A stretch of DNA of 27,761 nt, taken from assembly GCA_046758905.1 (NCBI GenBank), contig JBHIBC010000039.1, positions 1 to 27,761 of the forward strand, in the 5' to 3' direction. The DNA comes from JBHIBC01 sp046758905 (lineage in GTDB: Bacteria > Acidobacteriota > Polarisedimenticolia > Gp22-AA2). The number at the start of each line of letters is the position of its first letter. Positions within the stretch are counted from its first letter, which is position 1. The notes under the pieces are model-generated. The model was not told where the DNA came from. It saw only the letters and a list, made by a program, of their open reading frames with translations, and did no database searches. A program made the translations under genes and the position numbers. This document shows, piece after piece, positions 7,761 through 17,155 of the stretch.

Positions 7761-8699
7761 GTGCGGACGGACACCGATCTCTGCGTGGCCACCGAGCGGC
7801 TGGCCAAGACCTACCGGACGGGGCTGCTGCGCCCGCCGGTCCGGGCCCTGTGCGGCGTCGACCTGGGGGTCCCCCGCGGCCGCGTGTTCGGCCTGCTCGG
7901 CCCGAACGGCGCCGGCAAGACCACGCTCGTCAAGCTGCTCCTGGGGATCGCCTTCCCGACCTCGGGGCGCGCCTGGCTGCTGGGCCGGCCCGCCGGGGAC
8001 GTCCGCGCCCGCGCCCGCGTCGGCTATCTTCCCGAGAACCACCGGTACCCGCAGCACCTGACCGGAGAGCAGGTGCTGCACTACTTCGGCCGGCTCTCGG
8101 GCATTCCCGAGCCCCTGCGGCGACGCAGGGTCGACGACCTGCTCCGCCTCGTGCGCATGGAGGAGTGGCGCCGCGTGCGGGTGGGGAAGTACTCCAAGGG
8201 GATGATGCAGCGGCTCGGCATGGCGCAGGCGATGCTCAACGAGCCGGACCTGCTGATCCTCGACGAGCCGACCGACGGCGTCGATCCGATCGGCCGGCGG
8301 GAGATCCGCGACCTGCTGATCGCGCAGCGGGAGCGCGGCACGACCGTCTTCCTGAACTCGCACCTGCTGTCGGAGGTCGAGCGGCTGTGCGACCGTGTGG
8401 CGATCCTCAAGGAGGGCCGCCTGGTTCGGCAGGGGGGGATCGAGGAGCTGACCCGGACGAGCGAGACCTACCGCGTCGGCGTGTGCGGGCTGAAGCCGGA
8501 GGTGGTGCCGGCCCTCCGGGCGGCGGCCCCCGGCCTGCGGGTGGGAGACGCCCACCTGGAGATCGCCGCCGATCTCGACGGCCTCAACCGCCTGATCGAC
8601 GCGCTGCGGGCGCACGGGGTCGCGATCGACTTCGTCCACCGGGACCGTGCCAGCCTCGAGGAGGTCTTCGTCAGGGTGGTGAGGGAGGATGAGGCGTGA
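7761..8699 (+). CDS. ABC transporter ATP-binding protein (ABC-2/NosF-like)
   Basis: ATPase subunit of 312 residues. It has Walker A GPNGAGKTT with K53, a signature YSKGMMQRLG from Y144, Walker B LLILDEPT with D168/E169, and the switch histidine in FLNSHLLSEVE. The C-terminal ~95 residues form the extra domain seen in ATPases of ABC-2-type exporters such as NosF and CcmA-like proteins. It pairs with the permease downstream, which it overlaps by GTGA, so the two should be translationally coupled. The start is uncertain: GTG at 7761 has no clear ribosome binding site, and GTG at 7785 is an in-frame alternative. The substrate cannot be told from sequence. Confidence 0.92.
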   Translation: MRTDTDLCVATERLAKTYRTGLLRPPVRALCGVDLGVPRGRVFGLLGPNGAGKTTLVKLLLGIAFPTSGRAWLLGRPAGDVRARARVGYLPENHRYPQHLTGEQVLHYFGRLSGIPEPLRRRRVDDLLRLVRMEEWRRVRVGKYSKGMMQRLGMAQAMLNEPDLLILDEPTDGVDPIGRREIRDLLIAQRERGTTVFLNSHLLSEVERLCDRVAILKEGRLVRQGGIEELTRTSETYRVGVCGLKPEVVPALRAAAPGLRVGDAHLEIAADLDGLNRLIDALRAHGVAIDFVHRDRASLEEVFVRVVREDEA

Positions 8700-9544
8700 A
8701 GGTCCTGGCGATCGTCGTGGAGACCTGCCGGGAGCTGGTCCACCGCAGGGCCCTGCCGGTCTACTTCGGCATCATCACGCTGACCCACCTCTTCTTCCTG
8801 CTGGCGCTGCAGACCGACGTGGCCGACGGCATGATCGCATCGCTTAGGGTGATGGGCCTGCAGGGGCGGACCAGCGCGGGGATCCGGGTCGAGGAGTTCG
8901 TGGGGGGGCTGCAGCTGGCGATCGCCTTCGTGCTCTTCCCGCTCGGCATCCTGATGTCGGTGTTCGCGACCGCGAGCCTGGTGCCCCGGATGCTCGAGCG
9001 GGGGTCGATCGACCTGCTGCTCTCCAAGCCGGTGCCGCGCGCGCTCCTGTTCGCCTCCCGCTGCCTGGGGGCGCTGCTCGCGGCCGGGTCGAGCCTGGTG
9101 TATCTGGTCGGGGGGCTGGGCGTGATCCTGGGGGTCAAGACCGGCGTCTGGAACGGGGGCTTCTTCCTGGCGGGGCTCCTCATGGCGCTGTACTTCGCCT
9201 GCCTGCTCGGCTTTCTGGCGCTTTCAGGCGTCGTGTCGCGCTCCACCTCGGTGGCCGTCATGGTCACGGCGCTGCTGTTCCTCGCCGGGCTGGTCGTCCG
9301 CGCCCCGCACGAGGGCACCCGCTGGCCGCTTTTGATCACCAGCCGGGCCTGGCGCTTCGCCGCCCGGTCTGTGGTGGAGACGCTCTATCATGTCCTGCCG
9401 AGGACGTACGATTTCGGGCAGATGGTGACCGGCCTGACACTGGGGCGAGAGGTCGTGATCTGGGAGCCGGCGCTCAGCTCGGCGCTGGCGGGAGCCGGGG
9501 CGCTCGCGGCGGCGACGCTCTACTTCGCGCGCAAGGACTTCTGA
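8696..9544 (+). CDS. ABC-2 type transporter permease
   Basis: Membrane protein of 282 residues with about six hydrophobic segments (near 20-40, 75-97, 120-145, 150-175, 182-200 and 260-277). An extracytoplasmic loop lies between the first two. The C-terminus ends YFARKDF, a pattern common in ABC-2 permeases. The motif SLVPRMLERGSIDLLLSKP resembles the coupling region of these permeases. The GTG start overlaps the ATPase stop, making an exporter pair. Neither substrate nor direction is visible; ABC-2 systems are usually exporters or act in envelope processes. Confidence 0.88.
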   Translation: MKVLAIVVETCRELVHRRALPVYFGIITLTHLFFLLALQTDVADGMIASLRVMGLQGRTSAGIRVEEFVGGLQLAIAFVLFPLGILMSVFATASLVPRMLERGSIDLLLSKPVPRALLFASRCLGALLAAGSSLVYLVGGLGVILGVKTGVWNGGFFLAGLLMALYFACLLGFLALSGVVSRSTSVAVMVTALLFLAGLVVRAPHEGTRWPLLITSRAWRFAARSVVETLYHVLPRTYDFGQMVTGLTLGREVVIWEPALSSALAGAGALAAATLYFARKDF

Positions 9545-9586
9545 TCCTGCGCGGGCGGGGCCGGGGGGTCCCGCGGGGGGACGACG

Positions 9587-10561
9587 ATGAGGCGGAGGAT
9601 CGCGGCTCTGGCCGTCGCGGCGGCGCTGTCGGCGGCGTGCGCGCGGGAGATGAGCGGGGCGGCGGCCGTGCGCTCGAGCGCCCTAGGCGCCCTGCCGGCC
9701 CCGAGCGTCGGCCTTCTGGTCGTCGAGGTCCACTCTCTGAAGGACCTGCGGGCGGCCTCCGGCTGGATCCGGGAGATGGCCGCGGCGGCCGACCGGAGCC
9801 CCCTGTTCCGGCGCGTGAAGGAGCGGCTCGGAAGGCGGACCCTGCGCCGCGTGGGTCGGCTGGGCCTGGCCGTCGCCCCGGAGGACGGCGGCGGGATAAC
9901 CTACGCTCTCCTGCTGGAGGGCTCGTTCGGCGAGGCGCGGCTGCGCGAGGCCCTGGGCGGGGCGGAGATCTTCACGTTCCTGAAGAGCGCGGGAGGGCCC
10001 GACTTCAGCGCCACGGTGCTGGGCGCGGACGCCCTGGCCCTCGGGCCGCGGGAGGTGCTCGAGACGATGCGGCGCAATGCACGCGGCCGCCGGAGGAGCG
10101 GCATCGCGCGGAACCGGGCGCTCCTGGAGCCGCTCGCCAAGGTCCGGGCGTCCTCCCAGGTCTGGGGGGCCATCGACTACGACCCGATGCTGGCGCTTGT
10201 GCGCCGCGCCGGCCCCCAGGTCGAGCTCGGCGATGCCGCGGCCGGCGCCCGCCTGGTCGCCAACCACCTGCGCTCGGTCGCCTTCCAGGGGGCCCTGGGG
10301 CGCTCGCTCGAGATCGATCTGTTCGGCGAGGCGGACGGAGCGGAGAACGCCGGGCTGCTGGCGGACACCCTGCGCGGGCTGATCGCCCTCGGCCGGATGG
10401 GGGCGAGCGGGGGAGAGGCCCGCGAATGGCTGGAGTTCCTCGAGGGGATCCGTGTCGATCAGCGCGGGAGCGAGGTGAGCCTGCGCGCGTCGGTGCCGGA
10501 GAAGACGATGACCGCCCTGGCCGACGCGGTGCGCTCCGGCGCCCCGACGCAGGGGCCGTGA
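9587..10561 (+). CDS. Exported protein of unknown function, possible lipoprotein
   Basis: 324 residues. The N-terminus (basic MRRR, then an Ala-rich hydrophobic run ending SAAC) is a signal peptide with a possible but non-canonical lipobox. The mature part alternates hydrophobic strands and Arg-rich helices, with two similar-looking halves (about 45-145 and 185-310). The pattern VWGAIDYDPML suggests a beta-sheet core. I do not recognise the family. It lies 42 bp after the ABC permease on the same strand with a G-rich ribosome binding site, so it may be part of the exporter unit or its periplasmic partner. That is inference from position only. Confidence 0.75.
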   Translation: MRRRIAALAVAAALSAACAREMSGAAAVRSSALGALPAPSVGLLVVEVHSLKDLRAASGWIREMAAAADRSPLFRRVKERLGRRTLRRVGRLGLAVAPEDGGGITYALLLEGSFGEARLREALGGAEIFTFLKSAGGPDFSATVLGADALALGPREVLETMRRNARGRRRSGIARNRALLEPLAKVRASSQVWGAIDYDPMLALVRRAGPQVELGDAAAGARLVANHLRSVAFQGALGRSLEIDLFGEADGAENAGLLADTLRGLIALGRMGASGGEAREWLEFLEGIRVDQRGSEVSLRASVPEKTMTALADAVRSGAPTQGP

Positions 10562-10570
10562 GGGCCAGGC

Positions 10571-10596
10571 CCCGCCGGGCCCGCGGGCCCGGGCGG
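10571..10596. terminator. GC-rich palindrome between convergent genes
   Basis: A 14-base perfect palindrome (10577-10590), extendable with one bulge to about 10571-10596, fills the short gap between the + strand lipoprotein gene and the minus-strand glycosidase. It has no U-tract on either side. It is a candidate bidirectional transcription end. Confidence 0.35.
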
Positions 10597-10597
10597 G

Positions 10598-12412
<1,815 letters not shown>

Positions 12413-12449
12413 GGGACACCTCCCCGCGGACGGCGCGCGGGCCGCCCCG

Positions 12450-13034
12450 TCAGTCATCGGGCCCGCGCCGGCCCAGGCCGGGGGCTTCCCCGGGCCGCGG
12501 CGCGCCTTCCCCCGCCGGTCCGAGATCCATGAGCTCGATCCCGAGGCGCCGCGCCACGCGGATGCTCTTCGCGTCCCGGTAGAACTCGCCGAAGTAGATC
12601 CGCCGGATCCCCGAGTTGGCGATCAGCTTGAAGCAGCTCCAGCAGGGGCTGGCGGTCGTGTACAGCTCGGCCCCGTCGATCATGACGCCGTTCTTCGCCG
12701 CCTGCAGGATGGCGTTGGCCTCGGCGTGGATGGTGGCGACGCAGTGCCCTCCCTCGATCTCGTGTCCCGCCTCGTCGCAGTGAGGCATGCCCCGGATCGA
12801 CCCGTTGTATCCGGTGGAGAGGATGTTCCTGTCGCGGACCACCACGGCGCCGACGTGCCTGCGGTCGCAGGTCGACCGGGTGGCGACCTGGCGCGCGATG
12901 TTCATGAAATAGGCGTGCCAGTCGAGGCGGCGGCCGGCCGTGCCGCGGTCCTCCCGGGCGGCGGCGCCGGAGGAGGCGGCCGCCGCCGGCCTCCCGGCCG
13001 GGCGCCGGACCCGCCGCCCCTTCGCCGCCCCCAT
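12450..13034 (-). CDS. dCMP deaminase family protein (ComEB-like)
   Basis: Zinc-dependent deoxycytidylate deaminase-type protein of 194 residues. The catalytic motif HAE (H103, E105) and the zinc cysteines C131 and C134 in SPCWSC are intact. The family-specific STCDRRHVGAVVVRD and GYNGSIRGMPHCDEAGH segments are present; extra His/Cys residues between them resemble the second zinc site known in dCMP deaminases. It converts dCMP to dUMP, supplying thymidylate synthesis. About 37 N-terminal residues before RRLDWHAYF are low-complexity, and the ATG at 13034 has only a weak ribosome binding site, so the true start is uncertain. It follows the cyclophilin gene by 22 bp. Confidence 0.92.
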   Translation of the reverse strand: MGAAKGRRVRRPAGRPAAAASSGAAAREDRGTAGRRLDWHAYFMNIARQVATRSTCDRRHVGAVVVRDRNILSTGYNGSIRGMPHCDEAGHEIEGGHCVATIHAEANAILQAAKNGVMIDGAELYTTASPCWSCFKLIANSGIRRIYFGEFYRDAKSIRVARRLGIELMDLGPAGEGAPRPGEAPGLGRRGPDD

Positions 13035-13056
13035 GGCCGCGCGCCCCCGCCTTCGC

Positions 13057-13722
13057 TCACCGCGTCTCGATGGTGACGGACTCCATGACCACGTTGTCGA
13101 GGGGGCGATGGGCGCAGCGCGTGCCGCGGGGCTTCCCGGTGCAGTCCGTCTTGACGTCTGCGATCCTGTCCACGGTCTTCATCCCCTCGACGACCCGGCC
13201 GAAGATGGTGTACTGCCGGTCCAGGTGCGGGGAGTCCCGGTGCACGATGAAGAACTGGCACGAGCCGCTGTTCGGGTCGCGCGAGCGGGCGGTGGAGACG
13301 ATGCCGCGCTTGTGGCTGTACTTGTCGGTGAACTCCGCCGGCATCTTGCGGGGGCCGGAGCCGGTCCCGTCGTTGCTCGGATCGTCGTCCTTGGACAGCG
13401 GGTCGCCCCCCTGGATCATGAAGCCCGGGATCACCCGGTGGAACGTGGTGCCGTCGTAGAAGCCCGATCGGGCGAGGTCCTTGAAATTGTCGACCATCTT
13501 CGGGGCGACGTCGGGCAGGAACTCGAAGACGATGGTGCCCATGTCGGTCTTGATGACGGCGACCTCCCGGCCCTTCTCGGGCGGGCTGGCCGTCCCTGTC
13601 TCGGGATCGGCGGCGCTCGCCGGGCCGAAGCCCGGCGCGAGGGTCCAGGCGAGCGAGGCGAGAATGCAGAGCGTGCGTTGCGACCACCGGCGGCGCCGGG
13701 GACGGATCGGGATCGCGCTCAT
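13057..13722 (-). CDS. Exported cyclophilin-type peptidyl-prolyl cis-trans isomerase
   Basis: 221 residues. The N-terminus has an Arg-rich region and a hydrophobic stretch ending ASA-A (cleavage near residue 37), so the mature enzyme is periplasmic or secreted. Cyclophilin core motifs follow in order: TDMGTIVFEFLPDVAPKMVDNF, GFYDGTTFHRVIPGFMIQGGDP, SCQFFIVHRD and YTIFGRVVEGM. It speeds proline isomerisation during folding of exported proteins. A C-terminal insertion with CTGKPRGTRC carries two cysteines that could form a disulphide. The start at 13722 is supported by GGAGGAG five bases upstream. It heads the minus-strand set cyclophilin, dCMP deaminase, GH15. Confidence 0.94.
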   Translation of the reverse strand: MSAIPIRPRRRRWSQRTLCILASLAWTLAPGFGPASAADPETGTASPPEKGREVAVIKTDMGTIVFEFLPDVAPKMVDNFKDLARSGFYDGTTFHRVIPGFMIQGGDPLSKDDDPSNDGTGSGPRKMPAEFTDKYSHKRGIVSTARSRDPNSGSCQFFIVHRDSPHLDRQYTIFGRVVEGMKTVDRIADVKTDCTGKPRGTRCAHRPLDNVVMESVTIETR

Positions 13723-13782
13723 CGAGGCTCCTCCATCGATGTTGTCTCGAGATCTCTATCGTCAAGTCGTCTAGGGCCGCCG

Positions 13783-13788
13783 ATTGTA
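13783..13788 (-). promoter_or_regulatory. -10-like element for the cyclophilin gene
   Basis: TACAAT (5 of 6 to consensus) on the minus strand would give a leader of about 54 nt. The -35 position at 17 bp is poor (TGGCGA). Confidence 0.35.
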
Positions 13789-13839
13789 ACAGAAGGTCCG
13801 CCGGGTCGCCACCGGAGTCAAGGCCTCGCGCCCGCGTGC

Positions 13840-13845
13840 TATACT
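13840..13845 (+). promoter_or_regulatory. -10-like element for the PD-(D/E)XK nuclease gene
   Basis: TATACT (5 of 6) lies 23 bases before the GTG at 13869, leaving room for a short leader with the GGAGG site. No good -35 is visible. Confidence 0.4.
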
Positions 13846-13868
13846 GCCGCCCGACCGGAGGGTCGCGC

Positions 13869-14711
13869 GTGCCCGTCTACTCCCACTCCCGACTCAGCTC
13901 GTTCGAGAACTGCCCGCTGCAGTACCGCTACCGCTACGTCGATCGGATCCCGCGCGATGTGGAGAGCATCGAGACGTTCGTCGGGAAGAGAGTGCACGAG
14001 GTCCTCGAGTGGCTCTACCGGGATCTGCTCGAAGGCCGGTGCCCCTCGCTCGAGCGGCTCGTGGCCCGATACCACGGGACCTGGGAGACGCACTTCTCCG
14101 AACGGGTCCGGATCGTCAGGACCGAGAACTCGGTCGCGCACTACCGCCGTCTCGGCGAGCGCTGCGTGGTCGACTACGACCGGCGCTACCGGCCGTTCGA
14201 CCAGGGGACGACCGTGGGGGTCGAGGAGCGCGTGAGCCTGTGCCTCGACGGCGCCGAGCGCTACCGGCTGCGAGGGTACATCGATCGGCTGACGCGCGTC
14301 GCCCCGGGCACCTACGAGATCCACGACTACAAGACGAGTGGCAGCCTCCCGTCCGAGCGTGCCCTGCGCGGCGATCGGCAGCTCAGCCTCTATCAGATGG
14401 CGGTGCAGCAGCGCTTCCCCGACGCCCGCGACGTCCGCCTGGTCTGGCACTACCTGGTGTTCGACCAGGAGCTGACCTCACGGCGGAGCCCGGCCGATCT
14501 GGAGGCGCACCGCGTCCGGACGATCCGGCTGATCGACACCATCGAGGCGGCGCGGGAGTTCCCGCCGCGGGAGAGCGCCCTGTGCCGCTGGTGCGAGTAC
14601 CGCGACATCTGTCCGACTCAAGCGGGCCGGGCGGTGCCCGGACATGCGCGCCCCCCGGCGGGGCGACCGGACGGGGCCCGCCGGGCTGCGGAGAGGCGAG
14701 CGGACGGTTGA
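13869..14711 (+). CDS. Stand-alone PD-(D/E)XK nuclease with Cys4 (Fe-S type), RecB/Cas4-like
   Basis: 280 residues related to the RecB-family exonuclease domain (PF12705-type) also found in AddB and Cas4. Metal-site residues are D139 in RGYIDRL and D153/K155 in IHDYKTS; a downstream QLSLYQMAV supplies the usual Gln/Tyr motif. Cysteines C15 (SFENCPLQYRYRY), C239, C242 and C248 (CRWC...C) match the split Cys4 arrangement that holds a 4Fe-4S cluster in AddB and Cas4. It probably cuts or trims DNA. No helicase, CRISPR array or cas gene is nearby. The GTG start at 13869 has GGAGG seven bases upstream; an in-frame ATG at 13836 lies upstream of the -10-like element. The C-terminal ~30 residues are disordered. 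Confidence 0.87.
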   Translation: MPVYSHSRLSSFENCPLQYRYRYVDRIPRDVESIETFVGKRVHEVLEWLYRDLLEGRCPSLERLVARYHGTWETHFSERVRIVRTENSVAHYRRLGERCVVDYDRRYRPFDQGTTVGVEERVSLCLDGAERYRLRGYIDRLTRVAPGTYEIHDYKTSGSLPSERALRGDRQLSLYQMAVQQRFPDARDVRLVWHYLVFDQELTSRRSPADLEAHRVRTIRLIDTIEAAREFPPRESALCRWCEYRDICPTQAGRAVPGHARPPAGRPDGARRAAERRADG

Positions 14712-14784
14712 GCCGCTCCCGCCTCCCCCCGACGAGGAGGACCGGGCCCGTCGGGCCGGAGGCGCTCGCGGGCGGCCCGGGGCC
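14712..14784. other. Convergent intergenic gap with GC inverted repeats
   Basis: This 73-bp gap separates two converging genes. It contains overlapping GC-only inverted repeats, for example GCCTCC (14721-14726) with GGAGGC (14758-14763), and CCGGGCCC with GGGCCGG inside. No U-tract is present. It may help end transcription in both directions. Confidence 0.25.
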
Positions 14785-15621
14785 TCAAGAAGCGATCTTC
14801 ACCACGGCGCGGTGCCACCGGAAGGAGGGGTCGACCCGGACCCGGCTGTCGACCCCCTCGACGCCCCCCACGAGTGCGGCGAGGACCGCCGCCTGCTGGC
14901 GCGATATGTGCAGGCCGACGCGCCCGCTGAGGGTGACGACCCCCTCGGCGACGCGGACCTCGATCTCCGCCCCGTGCGGGTAGGCGCGGAAATCCTCCAG
15001 GTAGGCCTTCACCGCCCGTGCGATCGACGCGTCGTCGTCCCCCCGGGGGGCGTCCGCCGGCATCAGGTGGTTGGAGATGCGGGTGATCCCGAGGACGGTC
15101 CCGGCCAGCTCCTCCGCCCGCACCCGCGCCCGATAGTCCCGGACGCCGCCGCTCAGGGTGGCGACCGTATCCTCCACCCCGACCTCGAGGTCCTCGAGAC
15201 CGAGCTCCTCGGCGGCGTCGGCGAGCACTCCGGAGACCGCATTCCTCAGGGCCCTGTCCGACAGGTCGGCGGGAGGCACGGACATCGCGTCGGTGACGTT
15301 GATCACGCCCCGGATGAAGGCGGCGAGACGCAGCGCCCGCATCCTGAGGGCGCAGCTGCCGATCTCCCCCGAGAAGACGGCGCCTCCGTTCACCAGGACG
15401 AGCCGGATCTTCTGCCTCGCCAGCTCGGGGTCGCGGCCGATTATGCGGACCAGCTTCTCGCGCAGGACGTAATCGCCCGGCCCCGCGATGTTGCGGCGGG
15501 TCGGCGCCTCCCGGGCCGCGACGGGGGGCTCGGCCGCGGCGCCCGCGGCGGACGGGGCCGGCGCCGGGATCTGGAGGAGACACAGCAGGAAGAGCGCGTG
15601 CGGGAGCGTCCGGATCCTCAT
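14785..15621 (-). CDS. Exported BON-domain protein
   Basis: About 278 residues. The start at 15621 gives a clean signal peptide (MRIRTLPH, then a Leu-rich stretch ending SAAGAAA); the ATG at 15660 would add 13 residues and lacks a ribosome binding site. The mature protein has three BON-like units. The last is clearest (IEVRVAEGVVTLSGRVGLHISRQQA...GVEGVDSRVRV); the middle (LEVGVEDTVATLSGGVRDYRARVRAEEL) and first (IRLVLVNGGAVFSGEIGS) are similar. BON domains bind membranes or phospholipids, as in OsmY, and occur in envelope-stress proteins. It is last in a minus-strand set with the metallopeptidase and the helical protein. Confidence 0.85.
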   Translation of the reverse strand: MRIRTLPHALFLLCLLQIPAPAPSAAGAAAEPPVAAREAPTRRNIAGPGDYVLREKLVRIIGRDPELARQKIRLVLVNGGAVFSGEIGSCALRMRALRLAAFIRGVINVTDAMSVPPADLSDRALRNAVSGVLADAAEELGLEDLEVGVEDTVATLSGGVRDYRARVRAEELAGTVLGITRISNHLMPADAPRGDDDASIARAVKAYLEDFRAYPHGAEIEVRVAEGVVTLSGRVGLHISRQQAAVLAALVGGVEGVDSRVRVDPSFRWHRAVVKIAS

Positions 15622-15688
15622 GCGGGCACCTATTCTGGCACAGGCGGCGGGAAGCGCCAAGGCGGCCGGAGGGCTGCCGGCCTCCCCC

Positions 15689-16642
15689 TCAGCCCTGCTC
15701 CCGACGGGTCCGCTCGAGCAGACGGGTGACGGTGCGCAGGATCTCCGGGTCGCCCTCCTCGGGACGCCCCATGCGCCTCCAGACCTGCCGGGCCCGCTCG
15801 CGCGCCTGCTCCAGACCGTCGCGACGGGATTCCGGCGCCAGATCGATGGCCGTCTGCATCTCCTGGAGCGCCGTCTGGATGCGCTCGCGCGCCGCGCGCC
15901 GCGCGCCCCCGTCGAACAGCTCGGTGCCCAGGCGCATCGAGAACAGGGCCCGGCTCAGCGCCCCGGCGTAGCGCAGCCCGCCGACGGCGCGCCGCGCGGC
16001 GGCGACCTCCTCGCGCCCGGCGCGCATGTCGCGGCGCACCATCGCGGCGCGGGCCCGGGCGATGGCCTGGCGCGCCTGGTCGAGGCGGGCTATGAGGACG
16101 TCGTGGAGGATCGCCTCCTCGAAGCGGCGCAGCGCCTCGGCGCAGCCCGGCCCGTCTCCCGCGGCGGCGGCGCTCAGGGCGGCGCGGCTCTCCACCTCGG
16201 CCTGCCGGGTCACCGCGAAGTCCGCCAGGGCGGGCAGGAGGGTGCGGGCGCGCCTGAGCGCGCCGTCGGCGGCCGGGAGGTCCCCGCTCTGCGCCGCGCG
16301 CAGCGCGGCGTCGAACGCCGCCTTGAAGTCCGGGAGGCCGCTGCGGGTCCCGAAGCTCTCCAGGTACTCATCCGCCCGGCGCAGGTGCCCGCTGACGCGT
16401 CCCGGATCCTTGCCCCGGGTCGCGTCCGACGCCTTGTCGAGCGCCCTGACCGCGCGGTCCAGGATCCTCCTGACCTCGGCCGGGCTCGCGGGCCTCGGGG
16501 CGGCGCCGACGGGCGTGGCGGCGACGCCGCAGGCCATCGCGAGCGCGATGCCGCCGGCCAGCAGCCGCGGCCGGCGAGCGCCGGGGCCGCGCGGGGCGGG
16601 ACCGTGCCCGGCGTCAGTAGTCGAGATCGTCGAGACGGTCAT
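15689..16642 (-). CDS. Exported or membrane-anchored helical protein of unknown function
   Basis: 317 residues, very rich in Ala, Arg and Glu. A hydrophobic segment (about 28-47, LLAGGIALAMACGVAATPVG) after an Arg-rich stretch is a signal peptide or anchor. The rest is almost entirely predicted amphipathic helix with repeating patterns such as ALRRARTLLPALADFA and ARQAIARARAAMVRRDM, reminiscent of TPR-like or coiled helical-hairpin arrays without a clear consensus. I do not recognise the family. Its start overlaps the metallopeptidase gene by 29 bases; GAGG lies directly against the ATG, so the exact start is uncertain. Co-location with a BON protein suggests an envelope role. Confidence 0.72.
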   Translation of the reverse strand: MTVSTISTTDAGHGPAPRGPGARRPRLLAGGIALAMACGVAATPVGAAPRPASPAEVRRILDRAVRALDKASDATRGKDPGRVSGHLRRADEYLESFGTRSGLPDFKAAFDAALRAAQSGDLPAADGALRRARTLLPALADFAVTRQAEVESRAALSAAAAGDGPGCAEALRRFEEAILHDVLIARLDQARQAIARARAAMVRRDMRAGREEVAAARRAVGGLRYAGALSRALFSMRLGTELFDGGARRAARERIQTALQEMQTAIDLAPESRRDGLEQARERARQVWRRMGRPEEGDPEILRTVTRLLERTRREQG

Positions 16643-16976
16643 CCTCGATGCCGAAATGGTGGGCGATCTCGTGCAGGACCGTCTTGCGGACCTCCTCGCG
16701 GACCTCGGCCTCGGTCCGGCAGGCCGCCTCCACGTTGGCCTGAAAGATCGTGATCCTGTCCGGAAACGCGAGGCTGTAGCGCGCGTCCCTCTCCGTGAGC
16801 GGCTCTCCCTCGTAAAGGCCCAGCACTCGGTCCCCGCCCTCCCCCAGAATCCGCGCCTGCCGGCGCGAGGGTCGATCCTCGACCACGACGGCGACGTTGT
16901 CCAGCCGCGCCCTGAGGTTGTCCGGAAGAGCGTCGAGCGCCTCCCGCACGAGGCGCTCGAAGCGCGCCCTGTTCAT
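16614..16976 (-). CDS. Minimal zincin-like metallopeptidase family protein (DUF1025/PF06262 type)
   Basis: 120 residues, the usual size of this small family. It begins with FERLVREALDALPDNL and carries VAVVVEDRPSR, LGLYEGEPLTERD, RITIFQANVE and the metal motif HEIAHHFG (H102, E103, H106, H107) close to the C-terminus, ending DRLDDLDY. The family has a zincin fold; its natural substrate is not well known. I chose the ATG at 16976 because of an upstream GAGG and because it matches the family N-terminus. A frame extending to 17162 would add 62 low-complexity residues that cross the divergent promoter area. Confidence 0.93.
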   Translation of the reverse strand: MNRARFERLVREALDALPDNLRARLDNVAVVVEDRPSRRQARILGEGGDRVLGLYEGEPLTERDARYSLAFPDRITIFQANVEAACRTEAEVREEVRKTVLHEIAHHFGIEDDRLDDLDY

Positions 16977-17011
16977 TGACCTCGATTCCTTTATCCCGGG
17001 CGTGACACCCC

Positions 17012-17017
17012 ATTCTA
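17012..17017 (-). promoter_or_regulatory. -10-like element for the metallopeptidase gene
   Basis: TAGAAT (5 of 6) on the minus strand would give a leader of about 29 nt to the ATG at 16976. No good -35 is present. Confidence 0.4.
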
Positions 17018-17116
17018 CCCCGAGCCGGCAGCCGCCGGTGAGGGCATCGGCGCCTCGGGACAAGGCGCCGGGGGCGCCCGGGCCGCTCGGCGGGGGATCC
17101 CGTGCGGGTCGGTCCG

Positions 17117-17146
17117 TTGACGACCTCGCGGGCGCGCCCTTAACAT
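17117..17146 (+). promoter_or_regulatory. Sigma70-like promoter placing transcription start at the HAD start codon
   Basis: TTGACG (17117-17122, 5 of 6), 18-bp spacer and TAACAT (17141-17146, 4 of 6). Transcription would begin near 17153, only about three bases before the ATG at 17156, which has no ribosome binding site. This fits leaderless initiation. Confidence 0.45.
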
Positions 17147-17155
17147 GCGGCCGCG

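Noticed and set aside
13869..14711. Possible Cas4 of a CRISPR system
   Set aside because: No repeat-spacer array and no other cas genes are visible in the window, so a CRISPR role is not supported.
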